A stretch of DNA of 64,000 nt from Nostoc sp. NMS2 (GCF_017115105.1 NZ_JABXKH010000042.1:1-64000), one strand, 5' to 3'; positions 44,718 through 54,091 are shown, counted from the stretch's first letter. Translations and numbers: made by a program. The notes: generated by a model from the letters alone, not told the origin.

Positions 44718-45680
44718 ATGCCAACTTACACAGGAATTTCCAGCGAAGCCTTCAGGCATCCACTAGATCGCCAAGCCGAGCAAGCTTTACGAAATTTACC
44801 GGGATTTGATTTAATCGCTCGTAAATTTGTGGAATTTATCTACGAACGCCCTCAATTAGTCTATCTAATGGGTAACACCATCCAAGTCGGGCCGCGTCAG
44901 TATTCCACTATTTACCAGATGTTTCGGGAATGCGTCCGAGATTTGGACATTTACCCAGAACCCGCGCTGTTTGTCTCGCAAGATGCCCAAGCAAATAGCT
45001 ATGCACTGGGGCAAGAGAATCCTTACATAGTAATAAATACAGGGATACTAGACTTACTAGACGAAGCTGAGATTCGGGCAGTGTTAGCCCATGAACTGGG
45101 GCATATTAAATGTGGTCATACTATTTTAATTCAAATGGCGATGTGGGCGATGAGTGCTGCTTCTGCCTTGGGAGAATTGACCTTCGGCCTCGGTAATCTT
45201 GTAACACAAGGCTTGATTTATGCCTTTTTTGAGTGGCGACGGAAAGCCGAGTTATCGTCAGATCGTGCGGCACTACTGGTGATGGATGACTTGAATCCCG
45301 TGATGTCAACCATGATGAAACTCTCTGGCGGTAGTCACAAATATGCCAATGAATGTAGTTTACAAGAGTTTATCAAGCAGTCAGAAAATTATCAGGCACT
45401 AGATGAAGATGGACTGAATCAGATATATAAATTCTTGATTTACAATGGCGCTCAGGGTACGATGTTGAGCCATCCTTTCCCAGTGGAACGCCTGCATTAC
45501 TTACGGACGTGGGCAGTATCCGAAGAATACCAGCAAATTCGCCGAGGGAATTATCAGCGATCGCCTGCTTCCGGCTCAGTAAATGTTGCAGCAGAATCTT
45601 CCGCAAATGAAACAGATAATTTGCGCCGTCAAATTGAAGAATTACAACGGGAAATCGACAGAATTAAAAGGTCTGAGTAA
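44718..45680 (+). CDS. M48-family metallopeptidase
   Basis: 320 residues with the zinc site AVLAHELGHIKCGHTIL (HExxH, about residue 118) and the third ligand Glu in RRKAELSSDRAALLV. No clear signal or strong membrane helix precedes it, although MWAMSAASALGELTFGLGNL is hydrophobic. The C-terminus is a coiled coil (LRRQIEELQREIDRIKRS). It is related to HtpX/YggG-type proteases; the substrate is unknown. AATGACC heptamers lie upstream at 44675-44700. Confidence 0.9.
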   Translation: MPTYTGISSEAFRHPLDRQAEQALRNLPGFDLIARKFVEFIYERPQLVYLMGNTIQVGPRQYSTIYQMFRECVRDLDIYPEPALFVSQDAQANSYALGQENPYIVINTGILDLLDEAEIRAVLAHELGHIKCGHTILIQMAMWAMSAASALGELTFGLGNLVTQGLIYAFFEWRRKAELSSDRAALLVMDDLNPVMSTMMKLSGGSHKYANECSLQEFIKQSENYQALDEDGLNQIYKFLIYNGAQGTMLSHPFPVERLHYLRTWAVSEEYQQIRRGNYQRSPASGSVNVAAESSANETDNLRRQIEELQREIDRIKRSE

Positions 45681-45912
45681 TTTTGAGTGCTGAGTAAAAT
45701 TATCAACGGAGGCAGGAGTTAGGAGGCAGGAGGGAAACTGACCCCTAACTCAGTAGTGTGACCAGAGGGAACAGGGGTTTAAGACCCCACTGAACTCTTT
45801 TCAGTGGCTCCAAATCATCCGGGGTTGGAATCCGCTTCTGATTTGTCCTCCAGCAAGAACTGCCTTCTGCCTCCTGCCTTCTTCAATTGCACTACGTCGC
45901 ATACGGCGATAT

Positions 45913-47697
45913 CTAATAAGTACAATAGCGATCGCGCCCATTTTGTTTGGCATTGTACATTGCTTTATCGGCTGAAGCAATGAGTGTATCTGGCTTGATG
46001 TCGCAAGTGGGTATGACACAAGAAATACCCAAACTAACTGTGACGATATCCTTAATATCAGACTGTGCATGGGGAATAGCGCGATCGTGAATTGCTTGTT
46101 TAATTATTTGTGCTACTTTGATCGCTCCTAATAAGTCAGTATTGGGGAGGAGTACCGAAAATTCTTCCCCTCCGTAACGCGCTACTAGATCGGCAGGACG
46201 ACGAACAATCTGTTGCACTATTTGCGCTATTTTGATTAGACAATCATCGCCTCCAAGATGACCATAATAGTCGTTGTAAAGTTTGAATTTATCAACATCG
46301 AATAAAATTAGTGACAAGGGTTGTTGTTCTCGTGCGAGGCGTTTCCATTCTGCTTGCAGTCGTCCATCGAAGCAGCGACGGTTAGCCACCTGAGTCAAAC
46401 CATCTAAATTTACCAATTTTTCTAGTTTCTGATTTGCATCTTCTGCTTTTTCTTTGGCAATTATTAACTCTGCTGTTCTCTCTTGCACCCGTTGTTCCAA
46501 ACTTTCCAAAGATATTTGTAATTGAAGTGCCATATTGTTAAACGATTTTGCCAGTTGACCTATTTCGTCTTTTGAGTTAATTTTGACGCGGATATCTAAG
46601 TTACCTGCGGTAAACTGTAAAACTATATTAGTAAGGTAAATCATTCGCTTTGTTAACAGTTGCCCAATAGCAAAAGCGATGATTGCCACTACTGAAGCGA
46701 TCAAGGCAAATAGAAACATTGCGTCACTAATTTGCTTTTCCACAGGTGCTAGAGCGACAGCAAGGGGCTGTGCAAACAACACAGACCAAGCTTTATATTT
46801 TAAATGAGCGATCGCAATTAAATTAACCTGATTTCCAGTTCCTGACAAATATGCAATTAAATACGACTGTTTATTCTCCAATGCTTGCTTAATTTTTTGC
46901 TCATTAGTTGCCAATTCTTTGACAGGATAATTAGACAAACGTCTTTCCTGTTGTAGTTGATTTACAACATCATCAGACAGAGACATAATTGATTTAAAAA
47001 GCAGTTCTGATGCCGTACTATGTGCCAGATAAATATTATTTTCATCTAACACAATAGCAAAGGATTTTGCCCCAGCGCGTTCAGTTTGTCGAGTTACTAA
47101 CTGCTGAACAACAGTAGCATTGTATGAAACACGCAATACACCCAATATATCTCCCTTAGCATTGCGAACCGGACTGCTAAAAAAGAGGGTAACAAGGTCA
47201 GGAATTGTTGGTGACTGCTTTATGCTAGAAACAAAGGATAACCCAGTTTGGAGCGGTTTTTTAAAATAGTTTTGAACTGATTCATCTTTGCCAATGTTCG
47301 GTGTATATGTATCCAATACATTTTTCCCGTTTAGGTCGAGCAAAGAGTATGAGAGAACATTGATCATATCTTTGCGACTGAGACGGATTAATGTTTCTGT
47401 CGCCAATTGCATTTCGGGGCTGTCATCTCGCTGTTTTGGAGTTAGGCTGAGGTAGCGTGCCAAACCTGGTAAAATCGCCTCCACGCGCACGGCATTGAGA
47501 TTTCCATCAATAAAGGCATCTATTTTATTAGCGGTTTCGTTAGCCGCCGCAGATAGGGCTTGTTTAGCATTTTCCGTTAGTGCTTTTTCAGTTGTCTGTT
47601 TGTTGATAAATGCCAATAACAGCAACGGAATCAAAGCAACAATGAGAAACGAAGCAATCAACTTTGTACGGATGCTGCCCAAAACAGAATACTGCAT
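45913..47697 (-). CDS. Diguanylate cyclase with extracytoplasmic Cache sensor and HAMP domain
   Basis: 594 residues: N-terminal helix (LIASFLIVALIPLLLLAFI), double-Cache-type periplasmic sensor (residues 35-315), second helix (LFALIASVVAIIAFAIGQLL), HAMP, coiled coil and a GGDEF domain with active-site RYGGEEFSVLL. An RPAD inhibitory site lies five residues before GGEEF. It should make cyclic di-GMP and be subject to product inhibition. It begins 9 bases after the stop codon of a substrate-binding-protein gene on the same strand. Confidence 0.93.
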   Translation of the reverse strand: MQYSVLGSIRTKLIASFLIVALIPLLLLAFINKQTTEKALTENAKQALSAAANETANKIDAFIDGNLNAVRVEAILPGLARYLSLTPKQRDDSPEMQLATETLIRLSRKDMINVLSYSLLDLNGKNVLDTYTPNIGKDESVQNYFKKPLQTGLSFVSSIKQSPTIPDLVTLFFSSPVRNAKGDILGVLRVSYNATVVQQLVTRQTERAGAKSFAIVLDENNIYLAHSTASELLFKSIMSLSDDVVNQLQQERRLSNYPVKELATNEQKIKQALENKQSYLIAYLSGTGNQVNLIAIAHLKYKAWSVLFAQPLAVALAPVEKQISDAMFLFALIASVVAIIAFAIGQLLTKRMIYLTNIVLQFTAGNLDIRVKINSKDEIGQLAKSFNNMALQLQISLESLEQRVQERTAELIIAKEKAEDANQKLEKLVNLDGLTQVANRRCFDGRLQAEWKRLAREQQPLSLILFDVDKFKLYNDYYGHLGGDDCLIKIAQIVQQIVRRPADLVARYGGEEFSVLLPNTDLLGAIKVAQIIKQAIHDRAIPHAQSDIKDIVTVSLGISCVIPTCDIKPDTLIASADKAMYNAKQNGRDRYCTY

Positions 47698-47706
47698 GGC
47701 TTTAAA

Positions 47707-48687
47707 CTAGGAGGGAGGCTTCAAAAAGGAAGAATTGAACAAACTTTTTAGCTCAGGAATGCGCGTCATGTTTCCAGAGCGAATAAAAAAGTCTGCATAT
47801 ATCTTGGCAGTTTTGTAGATGGAGTTAGGGTTGCTAGATTGAAAGAATTTTTGATTTTCACCTAAATCAGTTAGGTTTACTCCCTCCAGAGAGATTGTAT
47901 TGCGAGGAATTTTTAACGCTTTGCTGATGATAGCGTTTCCTTCCTGAACATTTGCTTTCCAGTAAGTCGCGGCTTGCAGCCATCCTCGTACAAATGCACG
48001 AATGTCTTCGGGGCGATCGCGGATTGTCTCACCGCGAAAGACTATCAGGTCTAAAATCAAGCCAGGGGTTTGTTTGCTGGTAAATAGGATATGTCCCCCT
48101 AATTTAATAGCTTCAGAAAGATGGGGTTCCCAAGTGTGTCCGGCTTGAATAGCATTATTTTTCAGCTGTTGAACAATTTCTGAAGCCTCTACTTTAACCA
48201 AATTCACATCATCGCTGGTTAAGTTCGCTGTTTTCAACATTTCAGTCACGAAAACTTCGCTAAAACCGCCTAGATTTGCACCCAGCTTTTTCCCTTTCAA
48301 GTCAGCGACGGTTTTAATTTGTGATTGAGCAACTACTACATCTGCTCCTGTTGATTCATCTATAACCACCACGCCTTGTATATCTGGATTTGTGGCACTC
48401 AAGATTATCAAACTTCCCAAGGTCAATACCATACCATCATACTTACCCGCACTGAAATTTGCTTGTTCCAATTGGATGTATCGTTTATAAATTAGTTCCA
48501 CATCTACCCCTTGAGCTTTGAAGAATCCTTTTTCTTGAGCAATGATCCCTGAATGCTCCCCAACAAAAGATGTAAATTCTACTTTCAAGGGAGGGCGTTT
48601 GAATTCGGTCGGTGCCCAAGCATGACAAGCAAATAGCAAACAGGCGATAATGAGAAAAACGCTAACGGATCTGAGGAGTTTAAACAT
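47707..48687 (-). CDS. NMT1/SsuA-type periplasmic substrate-binding protein
   Basis: 326 residues with an N-terminal export signal (SVSVFLIIACLLFACHAWA) and an ABC-transporter binding-protein fold: EFTSFVGEHSGIIAQEKGFF, VVVAQSQIKTVADLKGKKLG and DLIVFRGETIRDRPEDI match the nitrate/sulfonate/thiamine-precursor class. The start at 48687 is preceded by GGAG at a good distance; an upstream ATG (48765) is less likely. There is no permease or ATPase nearby. The tight linkage to a Cache diguanylate cyclase suggests that it presents a ligand to that sensor. Confidence 0.87.
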   Translation of the reverse strand: MFKLLRSVSVFLIIACLLFACHAWAPTEFKRPPLKVEFTSFVGEHSGIIAQEKGFFKAQGVDVELIYKRYIQLEQANFSAGKYDGMVLTLGSLIILSATNPDIQGVVVIDESTGADVVVAQSQIKTVADLKGKKLGANLGGFSEVFVTEMLKTANLTSDDVNLVKVEASEIVQQLKNNAIQAGHTWEPHLSEAIKLGGHILFTSKQTPGLILDLIVFRGETIRDRPEDIRAFVRGWLQAATYWKANVQEGNAIISKALKIPRNTISLEGVNLTDLGENQKFFQSSNPNSIYKTAKIYADFFIRSGNMTRIPELKSLFNSSFLKPPS

Positions 48688-48862
48688 AAAATATTTTCTC
48701 CTATTTTGCCACTCTAGTTTTTTGATTCCCTGAAAGCGGATAATATTTTCTAGCCGAACTACCATCCTTTTGGAGGTAGGATAAATTCAATATTCAAAAT
48801 TAAAGACTTGAAAATTGCTTCACTATATCTCAGCATTAAATTAGATGTCGGCATTTCTCAAT

Positions 48863-49288
48863 ATGGCAATTCACTTGACAAAAAGGCTTTTTGTGTTCGC
48901 TGCTATTCTAGCTCTTGTTTTTTCCATGCCGGGAATTACCTTAGCTGCACCGGTTCAACTGCATACTACTTCTGGTGTCATTTTTGCCCAAATTATCAAA
49001 ACTATAAGTTACTCCACCTTGTCGGAGATTAACCTGACTCCCTTACAAAGCCAGCAACTCCAGGCTGTGCGTCAAAGAAGAAATAGGGAAATTGAGGCAG
49101 TTTTAAACACATCACAACGCACCCAACTTACTCGCAATCTTCGGGCTGGTAATAATATGAATCAAGCCCTATTAAAGCTGAATTTGCAACCAGAACAGCA
49201 AGATTTAGTAAAGGCGATCGTCCAATTTACTAACTTGAAAATGAAGGCTATTTTCTCTAGACATTCGCTAAAAATTGTACAGAAATAA
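48863..49288 (+). CDS. Secreted small helical protein, Spy/CpxP-like pattern
   Basis: 141 residues with a signal peptide (LFVFAAILALVFSMPGITLA, cleavage after AAP or near it). The mature part has two LTPLQSQQLQAVRQRRNREI-type segments (NLTPLQ and NLQPEQ), reminiscent of the LTxxQ motif of periplasmic Spy/CpxP chaperones. ATG 48845 is also open. The likeness is weak; an unrelated helical protein is possible. Confidence 0.6.
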   Translation: MAIHLTKRLFVFAAILALVFSMPGITLAAPVQLHTTSGVIFAQIIKTISYSTLSEINLTPLQSQQLQAVRQRRNREIEAVLNTSQRTQLTRNLRAGNNMNQALLKLNLQPEQQDLVKAIVQFTNLKMKAIFSRHSLKIVQK

Positions 49289-49507
49289 AGGTTTTATTTT
49301 GAGAGTAAAATTTTTAGCCTCCTAACTAAGGCGACTTCTGCTAGCGATCGCTTCAGATAGTCAGATGCACACAGCGTTGTCGCTGCATGGGGGGAATTTT
49401 TGGCACTCATGGGGATAAGCCCATCAATCACTTATACCCGTTCATCCTCTGTAATAATACCCGTTTCCAACATCCGGTGATATTCGTTTACAGTCCACAG
49501 GCGGACT
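49289..49507. other. Intergenic sequence, no gene seen
   Basis: Only a HIP1 octamer and a short GTTCATCCTCTGTAATAATACCC-like stretch are visible. Together with two adjoining repeat elements (49508-49618 and 49621-49730) it makes a gene-free gap of nearly 700 bases. Confidence 0.45.
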
Positions 49508-49618
49508 CTAGTACAGTACGGCGGAAATAAACAGACCATTTGAAATGTCTAAAACCCTTACGCAACGGGAATTACGAATTACGAATTACGAATTACGAAT
49601 TACGCGAAGCGGTACTAG
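49508..49618. mobile_element. 111-bp inverted-repeat element (MITE-like), copy 2
   Basis: Begins CTAGTACAGTACGGCGG and ends GAAGCGGTACTAG. It is the reverse-complement copy of 10519-10629, with the same length and the same ATTACGA array inside. Confidence 0.85.
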
Positions 49619-49620
49619 TG

Positions 49621-49730
49621 GTCTGTCCCATAAGTTTTGCAAGGTTTGTAGTGAGCGGTTTATCGCTCAATTTTAAGCACTGAAGTGCTTACTACAAACT
49701 TTTATAACCCTTCAGAATTAATGGGACATC
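49621..49730. repeat. 110-bp inverted-repeat element with GTCTGTCCCAT ends
   Basis: GGTCTGTCCCATAAGTTTT at the left and ATTAATGGGACATC at the right are imperfect inverted repeats. Inside is a GAGCGGTTTATCGCTC and an AAGCACTGAAGTGCTT hairpin. It is adjacent to the preceding element, so two unrelated elements lie side by side. Confidence 0.65.
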
Positions 49731-49986
49731 ATACATTTTCATGAACTCGTTGCCCTTCGGGAATGACGCACGCGATATCTGTGCCGTTTGCTCTGGTATC
49801 TGCCAATGGTTTTTTGGATGCAGTGTCATATCAACAAGTAAGAAAATACAACTTTTTGAGTATTTTCTTACTCTTTATTCTCCTCTGTTATCGGCGGTCT
49901 AACCCATACTAGGTTAGACCCCTAATTCGCCAGCAGTATCCTTCAAGAAGTCGGCGATCTAAATCCAGCGATTTAACGCCCAATCC

Positions 49987-51639
49987 CTAAAGATTAATGA
50001 TTGGAGCAATAATAGTTGGCATTGGCTGCAATTGTGTCTGATAAATCTTCACTAATCGCTCAATACCTTTGAAACGATAATCTCCCATTTCCTGGAAGTC
50101 TTCAGGCAGTGAAAGCATTTTATGAGTGGCTTGACTAATCACACATTCACTAGGGGGACAAACTCCTTCCATCCGAGCGGCAAGATTAATTGTCGCGCCC
50201 AATGCCGTATAGTCTACTCTTTGAGAACTACCGACATCTCCCACAACAGCTTTACCACTGTTAATTGCAATCCGTAATTGTAGAGGTTCGTGCCAAAAAC
50301 CGTTGGCATTAAGATGTTCGAGACGAGTGAGCATTCCTTTGGCAGCAGCAACGGCGCGATCGGCGTGATCTGTTTGCGGTTCTGGAGCGCCAAAAAATGC
50401 CATAATACAATCGCCAATGTATTTATCTAAAGTGCCACCGCAACCAAACACTTCTTTTAGCATTTCTTCAAATAAATTATTTAACAGTTGAGCGATCGCA
50501 GTTGGTGTTAACTGTTCAGAAATTGCCGTAAAGCCCACCAAATCTGCAAACAAAATACTGATTTCGCTCTCTGCTGGCGCTAAACGGCCACCCGGTAATC
50601 CACCTACAGAAATCAACTGCTGTACAACTGCTGGAGAATGATAGCGTTCTAATCGGTGACGAATCATCTCTTCAGTTTTGAGTTTCTCTACCAATAGCCA
50701 ACGCTGCACACTCGAAGCTACAAGGTTTGCTAAAGCCGAAAAAAAGCTCAATTCTTCCTCGCCTTCATTTGCCCAATGGTAAGAAGAAAGATTGGCATCG
50801 GCATAGAGTACGCCTACAACTTTATTTTCATCCCATAAAGGCACTGCCATCGCGCTGCGAATGCCTTTAACCAAAATACTCTGTTCACTAGCAAACCGTT
50901 CATCTTGATGGGTATCGGCGGTTTGAATGACAACTTTTTCGTCAAATACTTTTTGACAGATACTCCGACTAATCCAACTGCCATCTGAGGGGAGATGTTT
51001 TTGTTGGGAAATATTTCTAGTAGCAGCATTGACTAATTCTAATTGACCGCAACCATTAACATCGATTAATAATGCCAAGCGCTCGATACTATCAAGGTAA
51101 CGAAAAACCACTTGCTGTACTTGAGAAAAAATCTCTTCTATAGATGCCGCCGCACAGAGATTTTTAGCTATATCCACCAAGTCTTTGAGACGAGCAATGG
51201 TTTTGTCTTTATTGCTGATGTTGTCATCTTTGCTATCAGCTGCGATCCATTGCTGTTGTAATTGTTCGACATTGTGCAGAATTGTTCTCTGCTCATTATT
51301 TTCCGAACTTGCGCCATACTCAGGTGTCGGTTGGTAAACAGGGCTTGTGAGCATTACTACCAGGCTCACATTGCCCAACCAAACGATATCACCATGATGT
51401 AACTCTTGGGGACAGTTAATAAGATATTTATTGACTTGCGTCCCGTTTTTGCTGCCTAGATCCTCAATAGTCCACACATCGTCTGCCGTTTTCATCAGGC
51501 GAGCATGGTTGCGGGATACTCCAGCAAAAGGTAAGTACAAGTTACATTCCGGCAAACGACCAATTGTAAATATATCTTGATCGACTGCGATCGTTGTTTC
51601 CGTATCTCCCTCTTGTAGGCGCAGCGTGAGTTCAGTCAT
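49987..51639 (-). CDS. Adenylate cyclase with FHA and GAF domains
   Basis: 550 residues. FHA domain (IGRLPECNLYLP, GVSRNHARL, DLGSKNGTQVN; residues 25-85) binds phosphothreonine. A GAF domain follows (residues 165-315). The class III cyclase domain has metal Asp residues in ILFADLVGFTAIS and IGDCIMAFFGAPE, the substrate Lys in LDKYIGD, DYTALGATINLAARME with the Asn/Arg transition-state pair. It should make cAMP. The FHA domain implies control by Ser/Thr kinases. It resembles Anabaena CyaD, but I cannot confirm orthology. Confidence 0.92.
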   Translation of the reverse strand: MTELTLRLQEGDTETTIAVDQDIFTIGRLPECNLYLPFAGVSRNHARLMKTADDVWTIEDLGSKNGTQVNKYLINCPQELHHGDIVWLGNVSLVVMLTSPVYQPTPEYGASSENNEQRTILHNVEQLQQQWIAADSKDDNISNKDKTIARLKDLVDIAKNLCAAASIEEIFSQVQQVVFRYLDSIERLALLIDVNGCGQLELVNAATRNISQQKHLPSDGSWISRSICQKVFDEKVVIQTADTHQDERFASEQSILVKGIRSAMAVPLWDENKVVGVLYADANLSSYHWANEGEEELSFFSALANLVASSVQRWLLVEKLKTEEMIRHRLERYHSPAVVQQLISVGGLPGGRLAPAESEISILFADLVGFTAISEQLTPTAIAQLLNNLFEEMLKEVFGCGGTLDKYIGDCIMAFFGAPEPQTDHADRAVAAAKGMLTRLEHLNANGFWHEPLQLRIAINSGKAVVGDVGSSQRVDYTALGATINLAARMEGVCPPSECVISQATHKMLSLPEDFQEMGDYRFKGIERLVKIYQTQLQPMPTIIAPIINL

Positions 51640-52049
51640 GAGTGTGATCCATCAAAGCTAGAGGTGCAAGCAACTCTCAGATTAAGTTCTACCTACAGGT
51701 TAACCTTCACCTTTTCTTTATGACACTGTTAACTGCATTCCGACAACTGTATGTGACAGATATTACATTGAATCAGGCTATTTTGCTGGAGGTTTGTAGG
51801 CAAGTGGCTGAGGGTTAGGTCTGTATTCCATACAATTGAGACCGCTATAAAGAGACTTTGAATTTCCCCCTTCCCGCGTCGGGAAGGGGGTTAGGGGGTT
51901 AGGTTTTTGGTGGACTTTTCCACATAACCTGAATTGTCAGGTCTAAATCCCCGTTACAAAACTGTACTTCCTCTCTTCTCTACGAGACGCTCCGCGAACG
52001 TAGCGGGGCGTAGCACATTCCGACTTTCGATTTCCGACTTCTTTAAATG
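51640..52049. other. Intergenic stretch with repeat fragments
   Basis: 51800-51910 holds a degenerate member of the family at 21602-21737 (GTCTGTATTCCATACAATTGAGAC and CCTTCCCGCGTCGGGAAGG hairpin). 51978-52015 holds a CGAGACGCTCCGCGAACGTAGCG palindromic core. There is no gene. Confidence 0.55.
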
Positions 52050-52242
52050 CTACTCAGAATAGGCTGAAAATCCTTGTAATCTAGTTGGGTGGTAATTCTA
52101 AACTAGTGTCCATCCTTCTAATCTACACAAGGCTTTTCCATCTGTATTACGACTTTACTACTCATTTGCTACTCAATTGAGTATTTTTTATCCCGATTTT
52201 TAGTGATCGCCAACTGCGATCGCGCTACTCAAATGCTACTCA
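52050..52242 (+). repeat. Five CTACTCA repeats upstream of a tRNA fragment
   Basis: CTACTCA occurs at 52050, 52158, 52169, 52225 and 52236. The last four form two pairs, each spaced by exactly 11 bases (one helical turn). The arrangement resembles arm-type binding sites of a tyrosine recombinase beside an attachment core. Confidence 0.7.
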
Positions 52243-52245
52243 TTC

Positions 52246-52299
52246 AGAGCAATGGACTCTTAATCTATTGGTTCTGAGTTCGAATCTCAGGTCACCCAT
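52246..52299 (+). other. 3' fragment of a tRNA-Lys(CUU) gene, probable attachment site
   Basis: The sequence covers the 3' strand of the D stem, a full anticodon arm with loop CTCTTAA (anticodon CTT), a T arm with CTGAG-TTCGAAT-CTCAG and the acceptor 3' strand GTCACCC plus A. The 5' acceptor strand (GGGTGAC expected) and D loop are missing upstream. Such tRNA 3' ends are left by integration of elements into tRNA genes. A functional tRNA cannot be made from this piece. Confidence 0.75.
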
Positions 52300-52628
52300 T
52301 GTTTCTAGCCGCTTCAGAATTTATCCTTGCCTAAATCTTGCCTAAATTGAGCAAATGCCATCGTCTGAAAGCCTCTATTTTCGGGGATAAACGGCGATAA
52401 AGTTATGACTAAATCAACTAAAAACCCTCTTGCTTTTTAGCAGTCCAGTGGAAACGCTCACTGTGTCCACTGGACGCTTAGAATCTAAGTTGACCGCAAG
52501 ATAATTGACTGCCCTCTAACCTGAATTATTAGAGTGAATCCCCAGTAAGAATCAAAAGCGCAAGTTATGTATAACTAAATACCACGTAATGGGCAATATA
52601 AGCTTGGCATTTATTTGGTTATACTAAA
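52300..52628. other. Intergenic region with a GTCCAGTG/CACTGGAC hairpin
   Basis: At 52443-52475 eight-base arms GTCCAGTG and CACTGGAC are perfect inverted repeats around ACGCTCACTGTGTC. Direct TTGCCTAAATC repeats lie at 52326-52348. No gene is seen. Together with the preceding region, this makes about 990 bases without a coding sequence. Confidence 0.5.
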
Positions 52629-52997
52629 ATGAAAAAAATAGCAACACTAGCAATTGCAAGTGCAGTATTGACGGCATGTACTCCCTCAATCAACTCAAAT
52701 TCTTTCAGTGGCTCAGATAATTATGAGGTTGAATGGACTGGGGCTAATGGAAGCAAGTTATTTGGAAGCTATGTTATGGGTTCTAAGAATCTCAGTACAC
52801 CTTCAAAAGTAGAAAAGGTCACAGCAACACTTCCTTATAAAGTCAGCTTTTCTGCTCCAAAAAATACCCTAATTTCTGCGGCAGGAGCAACAGTTCATCA
52901 GGGTACAGTAGAAATCAAAATTTTTAAGAATGGCTCAGAGTGCGGAAAAGCAGCATTTGTTGGAACTGGAGCTATGGCTAATAAAGTTTGCCAATAG
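52629..52997 (+). CDS. Small predicted lipoprotein
   Basis: 122 residues: MKKIATLAIASAVLTACTPS is a clear lipoprotein signal with lipobox VLTAC, followed by a beta-sandwich-like region (YEVEWTGANGSKLFGSYVMG, TATLPYKVSFSA, GTVEIKIFKNGSECGKAAF) ending in two further Cys. The pattern resembles small MmpS-like or Ig-like lipoproteins, but I cannot name a family. It is the only plus-strand gene at the left edge of the accessory region. Confidence 0.75.
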   Translation: MKKIATLAIASAVLTACTPSINSNSFSGSDNYEVEWTGANGSKLFGSYVMGSKNLSTPSKVEKVTATLPYKVSFSAPKNTLISAAGATVHQGTVEIKIFKNGSECGKAAFVGTGAMANKVCQ

Positions 52998-53033
52998 AAT
53001 CAAGTCCAGTAATTAAAGCAATGTACTAGTTAT

Positions 53034-53066
53034 ATCCCCTGCAAGCCAAGTTTGTAGGGGATTTGT
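53034..53066 (+). terminator. Probable terminator after the small lipoprotein gene
   Basis: ATCCCCTGCAA and TTGTAGGGGAT form an 11-base-pair stem (with one or two mismatches) around GCCAAGT, followed by TTGTAATTG. It lies 37 bases past the stop codon. Confidence 0.65.
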
Positions 53067-53092
53067 AATTGAAAAGTGAATCCCCCAGTGAG

Positions 53093-53551
53093 TTATTCCC
53101 GGATTCTAAAATTCTCCTGCTTCTGGAGGAACTGTTGGAGGTCTTTAATATCGGTCTTGTGTTCTATGAAGACTTTCTCCGTTTTATTCCATGTATGATT
53201 GATCTTCTCGTTTAAATTATTATTTTGTAGAAGATTAGCGTCTTTGTAATTAGTATAATCTTGCAAATGAACGTCAAACCTTTTGTCGAAAGCTATTACA
53301 TCTTTTTGTAATAGCTCAACTTCTTTTAGTAACTTCTCATGTCCCTCAGAATTTGCATGGGTATTCAAGTCTTCCCTTAAATCCCTAATCTCGTTGGTGA
53401 TTGTATTAAATTTAGAAACTACCTTTACCCCGATACCTATCAGTGCAAAAGTTGATAGCAAAATACCAAGAAAAAGACTAGTGCCTTCTAAGGTGACAAC
53501 AAACCCTGCTTGAGGCACAGTAACACCTATTACCGACTTTATGGTAGTCAT
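53093..53551 (-). CDS. Membrane-anchored coiled-coil protein, unknown
   Basis: 152 residues with an N-terminal membrane segment (SLFLGILLSTFALIGIGVKV, residues 26-45) and a long charged helix after it (ITNEIRDLREDLNTHANSEG onward) to the end. The architecture resembles small phage lysis or tail-chaperone-like proteins and also generic bacterial coiled-coil proteins. It is last in a minus-strand run. Confidence 0.65.
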   Translation of the reverse strand: MTTIKSVIGVTVPQAGFVVTLEGTSLFLGILLSTFALIGIGVKVVSKFNTITNEIRDLREDLNTHANSEGHEKLLKEVELLQKDVIAFDKRFDVHLQDYTNYKDANLLQNNNLNEKINHTWNKTEKVFIEHKTDIKDLQQFLQKQENFRIRE

Positions 53552-53605
53552 TTAAAGAGCATCACTTTTACTGTTGTTAGTAAGTATTCTGCATTGCTTG
53601 TCCTA

Positions 53606-54091
53606 CTAATGCAAAGCATCAATCTTGCTTTCAATTCGAGGTAAGTCTACATTTTTGATTTGGTTGATCAAATCCTCTGTAGAATCGCTTTCAATTCCCG
53701 TATACTCAAATAAGCTAAAAGTTACATTTTGGAACCACTTAGGAACATCAATACTTACAGCATAAGTAGGGACTAACCTTGGAAAAACAATCAACGTCAG
53801 CCGATTAAGGTAGAGTCTACGTTTTTGTACCGCGTCTGAATCTGGAAGTCCACCAACAGTCAATCCTAAATTAATACGCTGATTTATAAAACCACCAAAA
53901 TACCATGTCGGTTTACTATTAGAGCAACTAACAGACGTTGCAATAATATGACTCTCCAAAAGAGTAGGAACAGTAATAGTAGGTATTGGAGTATAAGATT
54001 CTCCATTACTACTAATTACTGCCTCAACAGTGGTGCTATAGAATAAATCCCAGTTAGCGGAATTGCCCAACTGCAAAACTGGATTACCCAT
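53606..54091 (-). CDS. Unknown protein, possible relative of the collagen-like protein's C-terminus
   Basis: 161 residues, mostly beta (TIPTITVPTLLESHIIATSV is typical). TITVP, a Cys residue and a VPKWFQNVTFSLF segment recall TITVPVF and VPEWWQVRI in the C-terminal domain of the 768-residue protein encoded upstream. The C-terminus (IDSTEDLINQIKNVDLPRIE) looks like a coiled coil. It starts 7 bases after the stop codon of the 83-residue gene. Confidence 0.65.
   Translation of the reverse strand: MGNPVLQLGNSANWDLFYSTTVEAVISSNGESYTPIPTITVPTLLESHIIATSVSCSNSKPTWYFGGFINQRINLGLTVGGLPDSDAVQKRRLYLNRLTLIVFPRLVPTYAVSIDVPKWFQNVTFSLFEYTGIESDSTEDLINQIKNVDLPRIESKIDALH

Noticed and set aside
52246-52299. Functional tRNA-Lys gene
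   Set aside because: The acceptor 5' strand (GGGTGAC) and the D loop are absent in the preceding 100 bases, so a cloverleaf cannot form. I looked for a tRNA with a group I intron and found no upstream half.
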